Notes: generated by a model not told the origin, from the sequence alone. A stretch of 64,000 bases of DNA from Psychrobacter immobilis (GCF_904846235.1 NZ_CAJGZN010000003.1:1-64000); one strand, 5' to 3'. Shown: positions 9,490-20,232, counted from the first letter of the stretch. Made by a program: numbers and translations.

Positions 9490-10227
9490 TTAGCTATCTA
9501 AGTAAAGCTGTGCTTCGCTTAAGTTCAACGTGCCTTCATAGATAGCACGACCAGTGATGATACCTTCGATACAATCACCATACGGCTTCAACAGCTCGAT
9601 ATCTTTCATATCGGTAACACCACCTGATGCAATCACAGGTAATCCGCCTTCGCGCGCCAGATTAACAGTTTGTTCAACGTTGACGCCTTGCATCATGCCA
9701 TCGCGGGCGATGTCAGTATAAACGATTGATGACACACCGACGTCTGCAAAGCGCTTAGCAAGCTCGGTCGCCTTGGTGTCTGTCACGTTTGCCCAGCCAT
9801 GAGTGGCTACCATACCGTCTTTGGCATCGATACCGACGATGATGTGCCCTGCAAATTCGCGACAAGCCTCTGCAACAAAATCAGGATCTTCAACAGCTTT
9901 TGTACCGATGATGATATACGTCAAACCTGCGGTAATATACTGCTCGATAGTGTTCATGTTGCGTACACCACCACCCAATTGAATAGGCAGGTTCGGATAG
10001 GCTTTGGTGATATCATTGACCACTTGTCTATGTACTGGCACGCCATCAAAAGCACCATTCAAATCAACCAAATGCAAGCGACGAGCGCCTTCATCTACCC
10101 AACGTGCTGCCATAGCAACTGGGTCATCAGAGAACACCGTATCATCTTCCATACGGCCTTGTTTTAAACGTACACACTTACCATCTTTTAAATCAATAGC
10201 CGGGATAATGACAGGCACAGCACACAT
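9490..10227 (-). CDS. hisA: 1-(5-phosphoribosyl)-5-[(5-phosphoribosylamino)methylideneamino]imidazole-4-carboxamide isomerase
   Basis: TIM-barrel isomerase of histidine biosynthesis (ProFAR to PRFAR). Recognised by [17 protein letters not shown] near the N-terminus with the first catalytic Asp, the phosphate-binding LGGGVRN and ASGGV motifs, and [12 protein letters not shown] with the second catalytic Asp. I start at the ATG at 10227 ([13 protein letters not shown], 245 residues, the normal family size), which has AGGAA 6 nt upstream; a further in-frame ATG at 10248 would add seven residues and lacks such a site. hisH and hisB are about 19 kb away in this window, so the pathway is dispersed. 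Confidence 0.97.
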   Translation of the reverse strand: MCAVPVIIPAIDLKDGKCVRLKQGRMEDDTVFSDDPVAMAARWVDEGARRLHLVDLNGAFDGVPVHRQVVNDITKAYPNLPIQLGGGVRNMNTIEQYITAGLTYIIIGTKAVEDPDFVAEACREFAGHIIVGIDAKDGMVATHGWANVTDTKATELAKRFADVGVSSIVYTDIARDGMMQGVNVEQTVNLAREGGLPVIASGGVTDMKDIELLKPYGDCIEGIITGRAIYEGTLNLSEAQLYLDS

Positions 10228-11323
10228 ATAGCATTCCTTATAAAGCACAAGATTGGCAATAAATTTAGTAAATTAAAATTTTGAGAATGAAACGTTATTG
10301 AAGCATCAAATAACGAGAGAAAACGCTGCTTAAAAGTAGCATAAATTATGGACAGATCGAAAACCAAGACATCGCTAAGTTAGCAATCTGTTTGAATACA
10401 AATAAGAAAGACAGAAACTAGACAATCATAACCATAAGTTTTAGTACGTAGAATCACTACCAACAATCGTTAAATTCTATTACTGACTGGCAATTTTAGG
10501 TCAATTTAGCGTATAATCCTAGGTAAATTTTTATTTGTTTCTATGTGATAGTAACCATGTGTTACGCTTTTTGTTGAGTTGTTACAACTCACTAATACAG
10601 CATGGTGATCAGGATGGATCGAGCAATCCTTCAATACGCCAATAAAATATTGGCCAAGAAATTGCTAAAAAGGACTATCTGAAAAAATCTCAACCAATAG
10701 TCTCTAAACTATCGATTCTGCGGTATTTAACCTTAATTGGATGTCTTGCAAGTCCCTATCACTAGCTAACTATATTAAAACCGTTACGATTAAAACTATA
10801 GCAGCTTATAATAAGTGAAGTTTGCTTATCAGTTGCTTAGCTAGTTTGTCTTTTAACCAGTATATCATCTACCTTAATAGATCGTTATTTGGCCACACTC
10901 TTATTCTATCGAATATCTTTAGACGATATTAGTAAACGAGAGAGGGTCAAACATACTGGTGTTACAAGTTTTAAATTTCAATGAAACGTGTGATAAAGCC
11001 ATTTGTATTTAAACCAGTCTCTTTTAGCCATGCGCTGTAGCGATTGATTTCGATGAAACGGTTTTAGCATACACCTTGGTAGCCAGTCGCCACTTTGGTA
11101 ATTCGAATAAGACATTAACGTGTTGTTAAGGAGTCTAAGGTCAGCGTTAATACTCTTACTAGTAGTTATGATCATGTATTGTCTTCACAGAGCTTTCATC
11201 CCTATTTCACTATAAAGGAAATAGACGATTGAAGGCTTTGTTGAGTGATACAAACGTTCATGCTACCGATATACCAAACAGGACGTCTGGTATCGTTTTA
11301 GACTATGGACTAAGTTTTCGCTT
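10228..11323. other. 1.1-kb gene-free region upstream of nqrA
   Basis: No coding region here is convincing; a 65-codon minus-strand reading frame at 10978-11175 has no ribosome-binding site or recognisable product. Visible elements: a TATAAT hexamer at 10512-10517 without a clear -35, a perfect 15-bp palindrome at 10576-10590, and a bulged hairpin at 11267-11295 (CGAT-AT-ACCA with TGGTATCG) just before nqrA. The region is unusually long for this compact genome and may hold the nqr promoter, a long leader or a small RNA. Confidence 0.5.
10576..10590. promoter_or_regulatory. Perfect palindrome, possible operator
   Basis: GAGTTGT-T-ACAACTC is a perfect 7+1+7 inverted repeat about 60 nt downstream of a TATAAT hexamer (10512-10517). 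This is the geometry of a dimeric regulator site. No specific regulator can be named. Confidence 0.3.
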
Positions 11324-12676
11324 ATGATTACCATCAAAAAAGGTTTGGATTTGCCCATCACTGGTGAACCCTCCCGCGAGATATCTGAGCACCAACCGAC
11401 ACATGTAGCACTTGTTGGCTATGATTATGTGGGTATGAAGCCCACTATGAATGTCAAAGAAGGTGACATTGTAGCCAAAGGTCAGCCCGTTTATGAAGAC
11501 AAAAAACGTGTTGGCGTGATCTACACTGCTCCTGCTGCCGGTAAGGTCGTCGCTGTTAAACGTGGCGAACGTCGAGTGTTTGAGAGTCTTGTGATTGCGG
11601 TCGACCCAAATGGTGAAGAAGTAGACTTTGAGCGCTATGACTCACAGCAGCTTGCTGACCTAGACTCTGAAGTCGTTGAAACCCAACTGATTGCCTCTGG
11701 CGAATGGACGGCGTTCCGTACGCGTCCTTATAGCCGCGCACCCGAAATCGGCACTCGTCCACATGCTATCTTTGTCACAGCAATGGATACCAATCCACTT
11801 GCCTTTGACCCGATGCTTGTGATCAATGAGCAGCTACAAGCGTTCAATGATGGACTTGCTGTATTATCTACGCTTAGTCCAAAGACCTTTGTCTGCCATC
11901 ATGGCGATACCCAACTGACGCCAGTTGCAAAAACTGCAGCGAATAACGTCACTGAGTATCATGGTTTTGCTGGTAAGCATCCAGCTGGTCTTGCTGGTAC
12001 GCACATTCACTTTTTGCATCCTATCAGCCGCGGTGTGACCGTATGGACGATTGGTTATCAAGACGTGATTGCCATCGGTAAATTGTTTACGACAGGTCGT
12101 CTATATACGCGCCGCATGGTGAGCTTGGCAGGACCTGCTGTCACTAACCCGCATTTGGTTATGACTGAACGTGGTGCTGATATCACTGCATTGACCAAAG
12201 GTAAGCTGGCTGCTGGCGAGAACCGTATCATTTCAGGTTCAGTATTGTCTGGTCGCAAAGTGTTTGAAAACATTGCCTATCTGGGTCGTTTTCACAATCA
12301 GATCAGCGTATTGACTGAAGGCCGTGAGCGTCCTGCGTTCCATTTCTTTACTCCAGGTAAAAACCGCTTCTCAAAACTGCCTATCTATATTTCGCAGTTC
12401 TTTGGTGGCAAAAAGTACAACTTTACTACGACAAGTAACGGCTCACCACGAGCGATGGTACCAATCGGTGTCTATGAAGAAGTCATGCCACAAGATTACC
12501 TACCAACTCAATTACTACGTGCATTGATCGTCGAAGACATCATTAGCGCCGTAGATTTGGGTGTGCTTGAACTGGACGAAGAAGATTTGGCACTATGCAC
12601 CTTTGTATCTCCTGGCAAATATGAATTCGGTGATATTTTGCGTGATAACTTAACGCGCATTGAGCTGGAGGGCTAA
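11324..12676 (+). CDS. nqrA: Na+-translocating NADH:quinone reductase subunit A
   Basis: Peripheral cytoplasmic subunit of the six-subunit respiratory complex that oxidises NADH, reduces ubiquinone and pumps Na+. The 450-residue protein begins [16 protein letters not shown], the diagnostic NqrA start, and continues with the biotinyl-lipoyl-like segment [33 protein letters not shown]. No membrane segment, as expected. First gene of nqrABCDEF; nqrB starts 5 nt after its stop. ATG at 11324 with only a weak ribosome-binding site. Confidence 0.98.
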   Translation: MITIKKGLDLPITGEPSREISEHQPTHVALVGYDYVGMKPTMNVKEGDIVAKGQPVYEDKKRVGVIYTAPAAGKVVAVKRGERRVFESLVIAVDPNGEEVDFERYDSQQLADLDSEVVETQLIASGEWTAFRTRPYSRAPEIGTRPHAIFVTAMDTNPLAFDPMLVINEQLQAFNDGLAVLSTLSPKTFVCHHGDTQLTPVAKTAANNVTEYHGFAGKHPAGLAGTHIHFLHPISRGVTVWTIGYQDVIAIGKLFTTGRLYTRRMVSLAGPAVTNPHLVMTERGADITALTKGKLAAGENRIISGSVLSGRKVFENIAYLGRFHNQISVLTEGRERPAFHFFTPGKNRFSKLPIYISQFFGGKKYNFTTTSNGSPRAMVPIGVYEEVMPQDYLPTQLLRALIVEDIISAVDLGVLELDEEDLALCTFVSPGKYEFGDILRDNLTRIELEG

Positions 12677-12681
12677 CCACG

Positions 12682-13917
12682 ATGAAATTTTTACACAATA
12701 TGTTCGATCGTATGGAGCCATCTTTCACCAAAGGCGGCAAACACGAAAAGTACTACGCTATTTTTGAGATGTTTGATACGTTCTTACGTCAACCAAGCTC
12801 AACCACTTATGCATCATCACATGTACGTGACGGGATTGACCTAAAGCGTATTATGATTACCGTATGGCTATGTACCTTCCCAGCGATGTTTTGGGGTATG
12901 TACAACATTGGTCATCAAGCACTGACCGCTATCGCTCAGCTTGGCTTGCAGCCTGAAGGCTGGCGTACTGTAATCACTAGTATGGCAGGCTATAACCCAG
13001 ACAGTATCTGGGCAAGCTTCGTCTATGGTGCGATGCAGTTTTTGCCTATTTATATCGTGACGTTTGCGGTAGGTATTCTCTGTGAGATTATCTTTGCTGT
13101 CGTCCGTGGACACGAAGTTAACGAAGGTTTCTTTGTAACCTCAGTTCTATTTGCATTATGCCTACCACCTGATATTCCTTTATGGCAAGTTGCCCTAGGT
13201 ATTATCTTCGGTGTGGTTGTCGCAAAAGAAGTGTTCGGTGGTACTGGTAAAAACTTCCTTAACCCTGCCCTATCGGGTCGTGCATTCTTATACTTTGCTT
13301 ATCCAGCCTATATGTCTGGTGACTCAGTATGGACGGCAGTGGATGGTTTCTCAGGTGCGACGCCTCTTGGCCTTGCAGCCCTTGGTGTGGTTCCTCAGGA
13401 CTTCGTCGACGTCTATGGTAATGCCATCACGTGGAGTGATGCATTCTTAGGTAATATGCAAGGTAGTATCGGTGAAGTATCGACGCTAGCTATCCTAATG
13501 GGCGCTGCAGTGTTGCTATGGACGCGTATCGCTTCTTGGCGCATTATGGCAGGTTGTGTGGTCGGTCTGATTGCGACGTCTCTTGTATTCAACATGATTG
13601 GCTCTGAAGACAACATGATGATGAGCCTGCCGTTCTACTGGCACTTAGTTATCGGTGGCTTTGCTTTCGGTGCTGTATTTATGGCAACCGATCCAGTATC
13701 AGCTGCGCATACAAACAAAGGCCGCTGGGCTTACGGTATCTTGATTGGTTTTATGACCGTATTGATTCGCGTCATCAACCCTGCTTTCCCAGAAGGCATC
13801 ATGTTGGCCATTCTATTCGCCAACTTATTTGCTCCATTGTTTGATTACTTTGTGACTCAAGCAAATATCAAACGCCAAACCGCTCGGAGGGTTCGCTATG
13901 TCCAAGCCCAAAAGTAA
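12682..13917 (+). CDS. nqrB: Na+-translocating NADH:quinone reductase subunit B
   Basis: Main membrane subunit of Na+-NQR, with about ten hydrophobic segments. It carries covalently attached FMN: the ApbE target motif GFSGATPLG is present, with Thr227 (codon 13360-13362) as the predicted phosphoester attachment site. The 411-residue length is normal. A GGAGGG ribosome-binding site lies at the end of nqrA, and the last 20 nt of nqrB overlap nqrC, so translation is likely coupled. Confidence 0.98.
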   Translation: MKFLHNMFDRMEPSFTKGGKHEKYYAIFEMFDTFLRQPSSTTYASSHVRDGIDLKRIMITVWLCTFPAMFWGMYNIGHQALTAIAQLGLQPEGWRTVITSMAGYNPDSIWASFVYGAMQFLPIYIVTFAVGILCEIIFAVVRGHEVNEGFFVTSVLFALCLPPDIPLWQVALGIIFGVVVAKEVFGGTGKNFLNPALSGRAFLYFAYPAYMSGDSVWTAVDGFSGATPLGLAALGVVPQDFVDVYGNAITWSDAFLGNMQGSIGEVSTLAILMGAAVLLWTRIASWRIMAGCVVGLIATSLVFNMIGSEDNMMMSLPFYWHLVIGGFAFGAVFMATDPVSAAHTNKGRWAYGILIGFMTVLIRVINPAFPEGIMLAILFANLFAPLFDYFVTQANIKRQTARRVRYVQAQK

Positions 13918-14800
13918 TAACGCGAAAACCATCAGTGTGGCTTTGACGCTATGCTTGGTGTGTTCAGTGTTGGTCTCAGCAGTGGCTGTTGGTCTAAAGC
14001 CTGCGCAAGTCGAAAACGCACGTTTAGACCGCAACAAAAACATCTTAGTCGCGGCTGACATGTATGACGCTGAGTCTGATACAGCAGATGATGTCGCCGA
14101 ACGTTTTAAAGACTTTGAAGTCAAAATCATTGATCTAAACGAAGGTACTTATCTCGATGACGATGCGCTAAAAACTGCTGGCATTCCTGATCGTAATGCT
14201 TATGACGCCAGTCAAGCGACAAAAAACCAAGCTCTAAGTGAAGACTTGGGTGACAACGATCCTGCTGGTATTGGTCGTAAGCCAAAATACGCTAAAGTCT
14301 ATGTCAAAAATGATGACGCAGGTCAGCCAGAAACGGTTGTATTGCCAATTCAGGGCTACGGTCTATGGGGCACTATCTATGGTTTCTTAACGCTCGAAAG
14401 TGACATGAATACCATCAAAGGTATCAGTTTCTATGAGCATAAAGAAACCCCAGGTCTAGGCGCTCGTATCGAAGAGCCAGAATGGCGTGCAAAGTGGAGC
14501 GGTATCGAGTCTTATGACGAGAATGGTAACGTTGCCACTGGTGTAACCAAAGCTGGTAACCCAAAAGAAAACTGGGTTGATGGCATCAGCGGTGCGACAT
14601 TGACTAGCCGCGGCGTCAGCAACATGATTCAGTTTTGGTTGGGCGAGCAAGGTTATAAGCCTTATCTAGATACGCTACGCGAAAAGAGCGGCCAAACGGT
14701 TGAAGGTGCAGACACGCAAGCAAATCAATCAAAGCCGGCAGCTCAACCTAAAACCGAATTGGCAGCCAAGCTACCAGTAGCAAACGGCAAGGAGGCATAA
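13898..14800 (+). CDS. nqrC: Na+-translocating NADH:quinone reductase subunit C
   Basis: Membrane-anchored periplasmic subunit with the second covalent FMN. One N-terminal membrane helix (about 8-30, [22 protein letters not shown]) is followed by the FMN-binding domain; [17 protein letters not shown] contains the ApbE target, with Thr234 (codon 14597-14599) as predicted attachment residue. At 300 residues it is slightly longer than typical because of a low-complexity, Gln/Ala/Pro-rich C-terminal tail. GGAGGG lies upstream, inside nqrB; nqrD starts 1 nt after its stop. Confidence 0.98.
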   Translation: MSKPKSNNAKTISVALTLCLVCSVLVSAVAVGLKPAQVENARLDRNKNILVAADMYDAESDTADDVAERFKDFEVKIIDLNEGTYLDDDALKTAGIPDRNAYDASQATKNQALSEDLGDNDPAGIGRKPKYAKVYVKNDDAGQPETVVLPIQGYGLWGTIYGFLTLESDMNTIKGISFYEHKETPGLGARIEEPEWRAKWSGIESYDENGNVATGVTKAGNPKENWVDGISGATLTSRGVSNMIQFWLGEQGYKPYLDTLREKSGQTVEGADTQANQSKPAAQPKTELAAKLPVANGKEA

Positions 14801-14801
14801 C

Positions 14802-15473
14802 ATGGCTGACACTAAAAGCATTTTAACCACGCCTATCTTTGACAATAACCCTATTGCCCTACAGATCCTTGGTATCTGTTCGGCATTGGCTGTCACCACC
14901 AGCATGGCTAACGCTATGGTCATGTGTGTGGCTTTGACTTTGGTCACGGCATTTTCAAGCTTCTTTATCTCGATTATCCGTAAGCAGATTCCATCCAGTA
15001 TTCGTATCATCGTACAGATGACGATTATTGCTTCGTTGGTTATCTTGGTTGATCAGGTACTAAAAGCGGTTGCTTATGACGTCAGTAAAGGTCTATCTGT
15101 CTTTGTTGGTTTGATTATCACTAACTGTATCGTTATGGGCCGTGCTGAAGCATTTGCTATGAGCAACCCACCAATCCCAAGCTTTTTAGATGGTATTGGT
15201 AACGGTCTTGGTTACTCAGCAGTACTACTATTCGTTGCAACTATCCGTGAGCTATTGGGTGCTGGTACTTGGTTCGGTATTACGATTCTACAGCCAGTCA
15301 CTGATGGCGGTTGGTACATACCAAACGGTCTATTACTGTTACCACCATCAGCGTTCTTTATCATTGGTTTGTTCATCGCTGTTGTCCGTATCTGGAAACC
15401 AGAACAAGTTGAAGAAGCTGAGTTTGTAATGAAGCCGCAGTCTAAAGGCATGGCACATGGAGGCGGTCACTAA
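14802..15473 (+). CDS. nqrD: Na+-translocating NADH:quinone reductase subunit D
   Basis: Integral membrane subunit with six predicted helices, homologous to RnfE. With NqrE it forms an inverted pair that holds an iron centre between conserved Cys residues in the membrane; [14 protein letters not shown] near residue 105 carries one of these. 223 residues, normal length. AAGGAGG precedes the ATG at 14802, and the stop codon overlaps the nqrE start by one base (15473). Confidence 0.98.
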   Translation: MADTKSILTTPIFDNNPIALQILGICSALAVTTSMANAMVMCVALTLVTAFSSFFISIIRKQIPSSIRIIVQMTIIASLVILVDQVLKAVAYDVSKGLSVFVGLIITNCIVMGRAEAFAMSNPPIPSFLDGIGNGLGYSAVLLFVATIRELLGAGTWFGITILQPVTDGGWYIPNGLLLLPPSAFFIIGLFIAVVRIWKPEQVEEAEFVMKPQSKGMAHGGGH

Positions 15474-16081
15474 TGGGACATTATGTTAGTTTATTTATAA
15501 CCTCAGTCTTTATTGAGAACATGGCGCTTGCCTACTTCTTAGGCATGTGTACTTTTTTGGCCGTATCCAAAAAAGTCTCTACAGCGATTGGTCTAGGTGT
15601 TGCGGTTGTTGTCGTGATGGCAATTACCGTTCCACTAAACAATTTACTATTCCAGTTCATCCTAAAAGATGGTGCGCTGGCATGGGCAGGGTTCCCTGAT
15701 ATCGACTTGAGCTTCTTAGGATTGCTAAGTTATATCGGTTTGATTGCAGCCACCGTACAGATCCTAGAGATGTTTTTGGACAAGTTTGTACCGAGTCTAT
15801 ATAACGCGCTTGGGGTATTCTTACCACTAATCACCGTAAACTGTGCCATCTTAGGTGGTGTACTATTTATGGTTGAGCGTGACTATAACTTTGGTGAATC
15901 TGTTGTCTATGGTGTGGGTGCAGGCTTCGGTTGGGCACTTGCTATTACAGCATTGGCGGGTATCCGTGAAAAGCTAAAATACTCAGATATTCCAGCACCG
16001 CTGCGTGGTCTTGGTATTACTTTTATCACGGTTGGTCTTATGTCGCTCGGCTTTATGTCGTTCGGTGGTATGTCCATCTAA
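15473..16081 (+). CDS. nqrE: Na+-translocating NADH:quinone reductase subunit E
   Basis: Integral membrane partner of NqrD, homologous to RnfA, six predicted helices, 202 residues. [20 protein letters not shown] near the N-terminus and [13 protein letters not shown] in the middle contain the conserved Cys residues of the intramembrane iron centre. ATG at 15473 shares its A with the nqrD stop. A 122-nt gap, the largest inside the operon, separates it from nqrF. Confidence 0.98.
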   Translation: MGHYVSLFITSVFIENMALAYFLGMCTFLAVSKKVSTAIGLGVAVVVVMAITVPLNNLLFQFILKDGALAWAGFPDIDLSFLGLLSYIGLIAATVQILEMFLDKFVPSLYNALGVFLPLITVNCAILGGVLFMVERDYNFGESVVYGVGAGFGWALAITALAGIREKLKYSDIPAPLRGLGITFITVGLMSLGFMSFGGMSI

Positions 16082-16203
16082 ACCGCTAAGCTCAAAGCTT
16101 TCATTAGCTATTTGACTTATTTAATTCATTTATTCGGTAGAGGTTTGGGTACAGCATAGATTATGCCCTCACACCCCTACCCCATAGATTAAGGATACCT
16201 ACC

Positions 16204-17439
16204 ATGGATTACGCTACGGCGATTGGTGGCGTTGCTATGTTTACCTTGATCATCATGGGCCTTGTCGCTATTATTTTGGCGGCGCGCTCAAGACTGGTCA
16301 GTTCAGGCGATGTCACTATCCATATTAATGATAATCCCGATAATGATGTGGTGACACCAGCTGGCGGCAAACTACTACAAACGCTAGCGGGCGAAGGTAT
16401 ATTTTTATCTTCAGCTTGTGGTGGTGGTGGTACTTGTGCGCAGTGTCGTTGCCGCGTTATTGAAGGTGGTGGTTCTATTTTGCCCACCGAAGAAGGCTAC
16501 TTTACTCAAGGTGAAATCCGCAATCACATGCGCTTAGCTTGTCAGGTAGCTGTTAAGCAAGACATGAAAATTGAGATTGATCCTGAGTTCTTTGATGTAC
16601 AGAAATGGGAATGTGAAGTTATTTCTAACGATAACGTTGCCACTTTCATTAAAGAGCTGGTACTAAAAATTCCAGAAGGCGAAGAAGTAAACTTCCGCGC
16701 TGGTGGTTATGTGCAGCTTGAAGCGCCACCGCATGAAGTGCACTACAAAGACTTTGTGATTGATGAAGAATATAGAGAAGACTGGGAAAAATTCGGTATC
16801 TTCAACTATGTCTCAAAAGTTGATGAGCCTGTTATCCGTGCTTACTCAATGGCCAACTATCCTGAAGAGAAAGGCCTCATCAAATTTAACATCCGTATCG
16901 CAAGTCCACCGCCACGTGGTCCTGACGGTATTCCACCAGGCAAAATGTCTTCGTGGGTATTTAGCTTAGTACCTGGTGACAAAGTGACAGTTTCAGGTCC
17001 TTATGGTGAGTTCTTTGCCAAGAAGACCGAAGCTGAAATGATCTTTGTTGGTGGTGGTGCTGGTATGGCCCCAATGCGCTCACATATCTTTGATCAGCTC
17101 AAACGCTTGAACACTGATCGTAAGATTAGTTTCTGGTATGGTGCTCGTTCTATTCGTGAGATGTTCTACGTTGAAGACTATGATCAGCTAGAAGAAGAAT
17201 TCGATAACTTTGAGTGGCATGTTGCACTGTCTGACCCATTACCAGAAGATAACTGGGAAGGTCCAACAGGCTTTATTCATAACGTATTGCTCGAAAACTA
17301 TCTGAAAGATCATCCAAACCCAGAAGACTGTGAATACTACATGTGTGGGCCACCAATGATGAACGCTGCCGTAATCGACATGCTACACAGCATGGGCGTG
17401 GAAGACGAAAACATCATGCTTGATGATTTCGGTGGTTAA
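16204..17439 (+). CDS. nqrF: Na+-translocating NADH:quinone reductase subunit F
   Basis: Electron-input subunit that oxidises NADH. Visible: one N-terminal membrane helix (about 7-27), a plant-type [2Fe-2S] domain with Cys72, Cys78, Cys81 and Cys113 ([15 protein letters not shown] ... LACQV), the FAD-binding [11 protein letters not shown] motif, and the NADH-binding region [14 protein letters not shown] ... [12 protein letters not shown]. 411 residues, full length. AAGGAT precedes ATG 16204. Followed by a strong terminator that ends the operon. Confidence 0.98.
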   Translation: MDYATAIGGVAMFTLIIMGLVAIILAARSRLVSSGDVTIHINDNPDNDVVTPAGGKLLQTLAGEGIFLSSACGGGGTCAQCRCRVIEGGGSILPTEEGYFTQGEIRNHMRLACQVAVKQDMKIEIDPEFFDVQKWECEVISNDNVATFIKELVLKIPEGEEVNFRAGGYVQLEAPPHEVHYKDFVIDEEYREDWEKFGIFNYVSKVDEPVIRAYSMANYPEEKGLIKFNIRIASPPPRGPDGIPPGKMSSWVFSLVPGDKVTVSGPYGEFFAKKTEAEMIFVGGGAGMAPMRSHIFDQLKRLNTDRKISFWYGARSIREMFYVEDYDQLEEEFDNFEWHVALSDPLPEDNWEGPTGFIHNVLLENYLKDHPNPEDCEYYMCGPPMMNAAVIDMLHSMGVEDENIMLDDFGG

Positions 17440-17481
17440 GTTAGATACTTAATCTAACAGCACAAATCTAAGAATAAAAAA

Positions 17482-17507
17482 AGAGTCTCAATTGAGGCTC
17501 TTTTTTT
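17482..17507 (+). terminator. Terminator of the nqrABCDEF operon
   Basis: AGAGTCTCAA (17482-17491) pairs with TTGAGGCTCT (17492-17501) with one G-U pair, followed by a T run to 17507. A's before the stem make it partly bidirectional. Confidence 0.88.
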
Positions 17508-17614
17508 GTGCGATTTTTACACATAGTAGTGCCTTTGCAGACTACAAATCTAGCTAGTAGAGTCGCTTTATTATCCTATATCATGGACTATCTAAACATT
17601 GAGAAAGGACTCTT

Positions 17615-18415
17615 ATGAAAATGAAATACAAAGATCTGACCATTTGGATTACCGGTGCTTCTAGCGGTATCGGGCAAGCATTAGCCGTTGCCTTCGCCAA
17701 ACGCGGGGCTAGAATTATTCTAAGTGGACGTGACAGTGATAAGTTAGAAGTGGTCAAGAATAGCTGCAAACGTGCTAACAAGCACATTGTCGTTCCTTTT
17801 GATATCAGTGATGCCAACCAAACCAAAGAAGCTTATGCTGCTGCTAAAGCTCAGGCAGGAAAAATCGATTGGCTCATCAATAATGCTGGTATCAGTCAGC
17901 GTTCGCTCATCATGGACACGGCTGAAGAAGTTGAACGCCAAATCATGGAAATAGATTATTTTGCTCAGACGCGCCTTACTAGACTTGCGTTGCCTGACAT
18001 GGTCGCACAAGGCGGCGGCAAAGTCGTGATGGTTTCGAGTGTAGCAGGCCTATTGGGTACACAATATCGAGGTGCTTATGGGGCAGCCAAGGCAGCGCTG
18101 CATATGTGGGCAAATAGTTTACGTGCTGAATTACATGATCAAGGTATCGAAGTAGCCACGATATTCCCAGGGTTTATCCAGACCAATATCTCTATCAATG
18201 CGTTGACTGGCGACGGTAGTGCACAGGGTACGATGGATGAAGCAACCAATAACGGTCTAACTGCGACTGAGTTTGCTAAACAAGTCGTGAAGGCGCTCAC
18301 CAGGGGAGAGGAATATATTATCGTCGCTGGTCGTAAAGAAAAACTGGCCACACGGGTCAACCGCGTCTCTCCGCCAAAACTCTATAAGCTCATACGTGAG
18401 TCACAAGTAAAATAA
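17615..18415 (+). CDS. SDR-family oxidoreductase
   Basis: Classical short-chain dehydrogenase/reductase of 266 residues. The cofactor motif TGASSGIG is at residues 13-20, NNAG lies near residue 89, the catalytic Ser is in VMVSSVAG and the catalytic Tyr/Lys in YGAAKAALHMW. It resembles the DltE/YqjQ-like group, whose substrates are mostly unknown. AAGGA precedes ATG 17615. It sits between the nqr terminator and apbE, so a link to NQR is possible but rests on position only. Confidence 0.88.
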   Translation: MKMKYKDLTIWITGASSGIGQALAVAFAKRGARIILSGRDSDKLEVVKNSCKRANKHIVVPFDISDANQTKEAYAAAKAQAGKIDWLINNAGISQRSLIMDTAEEVERQIMEIDYFAQTRLTRLALPDMVAQGGGKVVMVSSVAGLLGTQYRGAYGAAKAALHMWANSLRAELHDQGIEVATIFPGFIQTNISINALTGDGSAQGTMDEATNNGLTATEFAKQVVKALTRGEEYIIVAGRKEKLATRVNRVSPPKLYKLIRESQVK

Positions 18416-18474
18416 TCCGCTCAGCCGAACGAATTGTCGCTGAATGGTGCCTTCGTTGGTATTTTTGGGTTCAA

Positions 18475-18509
18475 GGGGTGTAAAATAAGCGTGGCTTGTT
18501 TTACACCCT
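18475..18509. repeat. Strong 16-bp hairpin between the SDR gene and apbE
   Basis: GGGGTGTAAAATAAGC (18475-18490) pairs over its full length with GCTTGTTTTACACCCT (18494-18509), 14 Watson-Crick and two G-U pairs, around a 3-nt loop. No T run follows on either strand, so it is not a standard intrinsic terminator. It ends 29 nt before the chosen apbE start and could control apbE translation, stabilise RNA or be an operator. Confidence 0.75.
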
Positions 18510-18538
18510 ACTCATTTCTACGCGATACCGAAAATATT

Positions 18539-19693
18539 ATGAAAAACACTATATCCAGCTTATCTTCCAAAAAATCTCTGCACCTTACCTTAGTAAGCGT
18601 CGTCAGCCTTGTTAGTACTTTAGGTCTCAGCGCTTGCCAGCAAACCCCAGACTATAACTATCTGATCGGTGAGACGATGGGGACGAGCTACCATATTAGC
18701 TATCAATTGCCTGATGATGCGGACGAAGCTGCCATACAAGCTGCGGTAGACGAGCGCCTAAAACAAATTAACGATAGCATGTCTACTTATCAAAACGACT
18801 CGACTATATCTACATTCAATCGTTTGGGCAAAGACAAACCTATCACTATCGATGCTGACTTTAGTCGTGTGCTCGATGTCTCGCAAATTGTCTATCAGCA
18901 ATCAGGCGGTGCTTTTGACCCTACTGTTATGCCACTCGTAAACACGTGGGGCTTTGGGAGTACCATGACGGTCGAGCGACTACAAAGTCCACCGACTGCC
19001 GTTGAGATTGCGCAAGCCAAAGCATTGGTCGATTTTGAGAGCATCATAAAGAAAGACGACACCATCTATAAAACCAAAGATGGCGTTGGTTTAGATTTTT
19101 CTGCCGTTGCCAAAGGTTATGGCGTCGATGTCATTGCTGATGTGCTGAGAGATGATTATCAAATTCGTAATTATATGGTTGAGATCGGCGGTGAAATTGC
19201 CACCTCTGGTGTGAACAACCAGCAGCAGCCATGGCAAATTGCGATTGACGCCCCTATTAAAGGCAGTACGGTCAGCGAACGTCAGACCATATCTGCTATT
19301 CGCCAACCAAAGAATACGGCTAGCCAAATGCATCTAGCGACCTCTGGCAACTATCGCAACTCTGTCATATTCGATGGCAAACGCTATAGCCATACTATCG
19401 ACCCGACAACGGGCAACCCTATTGCAGGTGGTGCACCTTCAGTCACTGTCGCAGCGGACTCTGTCGCGTTGGCAGATGCATGGGCAACCGCCCTTACCGC
19501 GATGCCTTATCACAAGGCACTAAACGTCGCTAAAACGCAAAATCTAGCGGCTATGTTCTTGGTACTAGCTGACGATGTAAAAGCAAAGGGTTCTGACGAT
19601 ATGTCCAACGAAGCTGCTGACGATAACATTGACGATTGGCAAGTGGTACAGACACCAGCGATGAAAGCGTTACGTGCTGATAAAAAGCTCTAA
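18539..19693 (+). CDS. apbE: FAD:protein FMN transferase (ApbE), lipoprotein
   Basis: Transfers FMN from FAD onto Thr of target proteins; the known targets are NqrB and NqrC. I start at the ATG at 18539, which gives a lipoprotein signal peptide with lipobox LSAC (Cys33) and 384 residues; a longer frame from 18434 would put 35 residues before the signal sequence and span the hairpin. Visible family motifs: GETMGTSYHI near the N-terminus of the mature protein, GGAFDPTVMPLVNTWGFG, DFSAVAKGYGVD, GGEIATSG and the YSHTIDPTTGNP motif. It acts in the periplasm, where the NqrC flavin domain also lies. Its position downstream of nqr and upstream of nqrM fits its job. Confidence 0.95.
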   Translation: MKNTISSLSSKKSLHLTLVSVVSLVSTLGLSACQQTPDYNYLIGETMGTSYHISYQLPDDADEAAIQAAVDERLKQINDSMSTYQNDSTISTFNRLGKDKPITIDADFSRVLDVSQIVYQQSGGAFDPTVMPLVNTWGFGSTMTVERLQSPPTAVEIAQAKALVDFESIIKKDDTIYKTKDGVGLDFSAVAKGYGVDVIADVLRDDYQIRNYMVEIGGEIATSGVNNQQQPWQIAIDAPIKGSTVSERQTISAIRQPKNTASQMHLATSGNYRNSVIFDGKRYSHTIDPTTGNPIAGGAPSVTVAADSVALADAWATALTAMPYHKALNVAKTQNLAAMFLVLADDVKAKGSDDMSNEAADDNIDDWQVVQTPAMKALRADKKL

Positions 19694-19893
19694 ACGTTCT
19701 CCAAGCTCTAGATGGCACATTTTAAAAGCCACTGGTAAGTGATAGATGTGAAACAAGAGAATACGTTAACGCACAACGAGCCGCACTAAAATTTGCTATA
19801 CTATTATACAGTTGTTATTAAAGGTGCTTAGCTGTCATGAACTTAGACAGTACTACTAATAACTGCCCTATTTTTTAAAATGAGGTTTCCTCT

Positions 19894-20139
19894 ATGCTTA
19901 GCCAACTGCTTCCTATGCTTGCCATTACTTTCACCGTATTTGTCCTATTTTTCATTTTTATGGGCGTCGGTTATATGGTCAAAAAAAAGCCGCTTAGAGG
20001 ATCTTGTGGCGGTGTTGCCAAATTGATGGGCGATGAAAATTGCTCGTTTTGTGGTAATGATCCCAATAAGTGCGATTCACTAATCGCTGAACAGCAAGAG
20101 AATGCATTAAGAGCTGCTCAATTGGGTAAATCAGTTTAA
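19894..20139 (+). CDS. nqrM: Na+-NQR maturation protein NqrM
   Basis: An 81-residue membrane protein of the former DUF539 family, required in Vibrio for assembly of functional Na+-NQR, probably by delivering iron to the NqrD/NqrE centre. One N-terminal helix (about 8-28) is followed by the conserved motif with Cys38, Cys50, Cys53 and Cys60 (GSCGG ... CSFCGNDPNKC). ATG at 19894, preceded by GAGGTTTCC-type sequence. It lies 200 nt after apbE and ends with its own terminator. Confidence 0.93.
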   Translation: MLSQLLPMLAITFTVFVLFFIFMGVGYMVKKKPLRGSCGGVAKLMGDENCSFCGNDPNKCDSLIAEQQENALRAAQLGKSV

Positions 20140-20192
20140 TAGCCTATTGGTTACTATACGCTGGTAGCATTTACCTGACATATGTTCTTATA

Positions 20193-20232
20193 ATAGCGTC
20201 AAGTCCTGTAAAAGTGACTTGGCGCTATTTTT
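20193..20232 (+). terminator. Terminator after nqrM
   Basis: ATAGCGTCAAGTC (20193-20205) pairs with GACTTGGCGCTAT (20216-20228), one G-U pair, 10-nt loop, then five T. It closes the nqr maturation cluster. Confidence 0.85.

Noticed and set aside
10978..11175. 65-codon minus-strand reading frame in the region before nqrA
   Set aside because: No ribosome-binding site, no recognisable motif and composition like the surrounding non-coding DNA.
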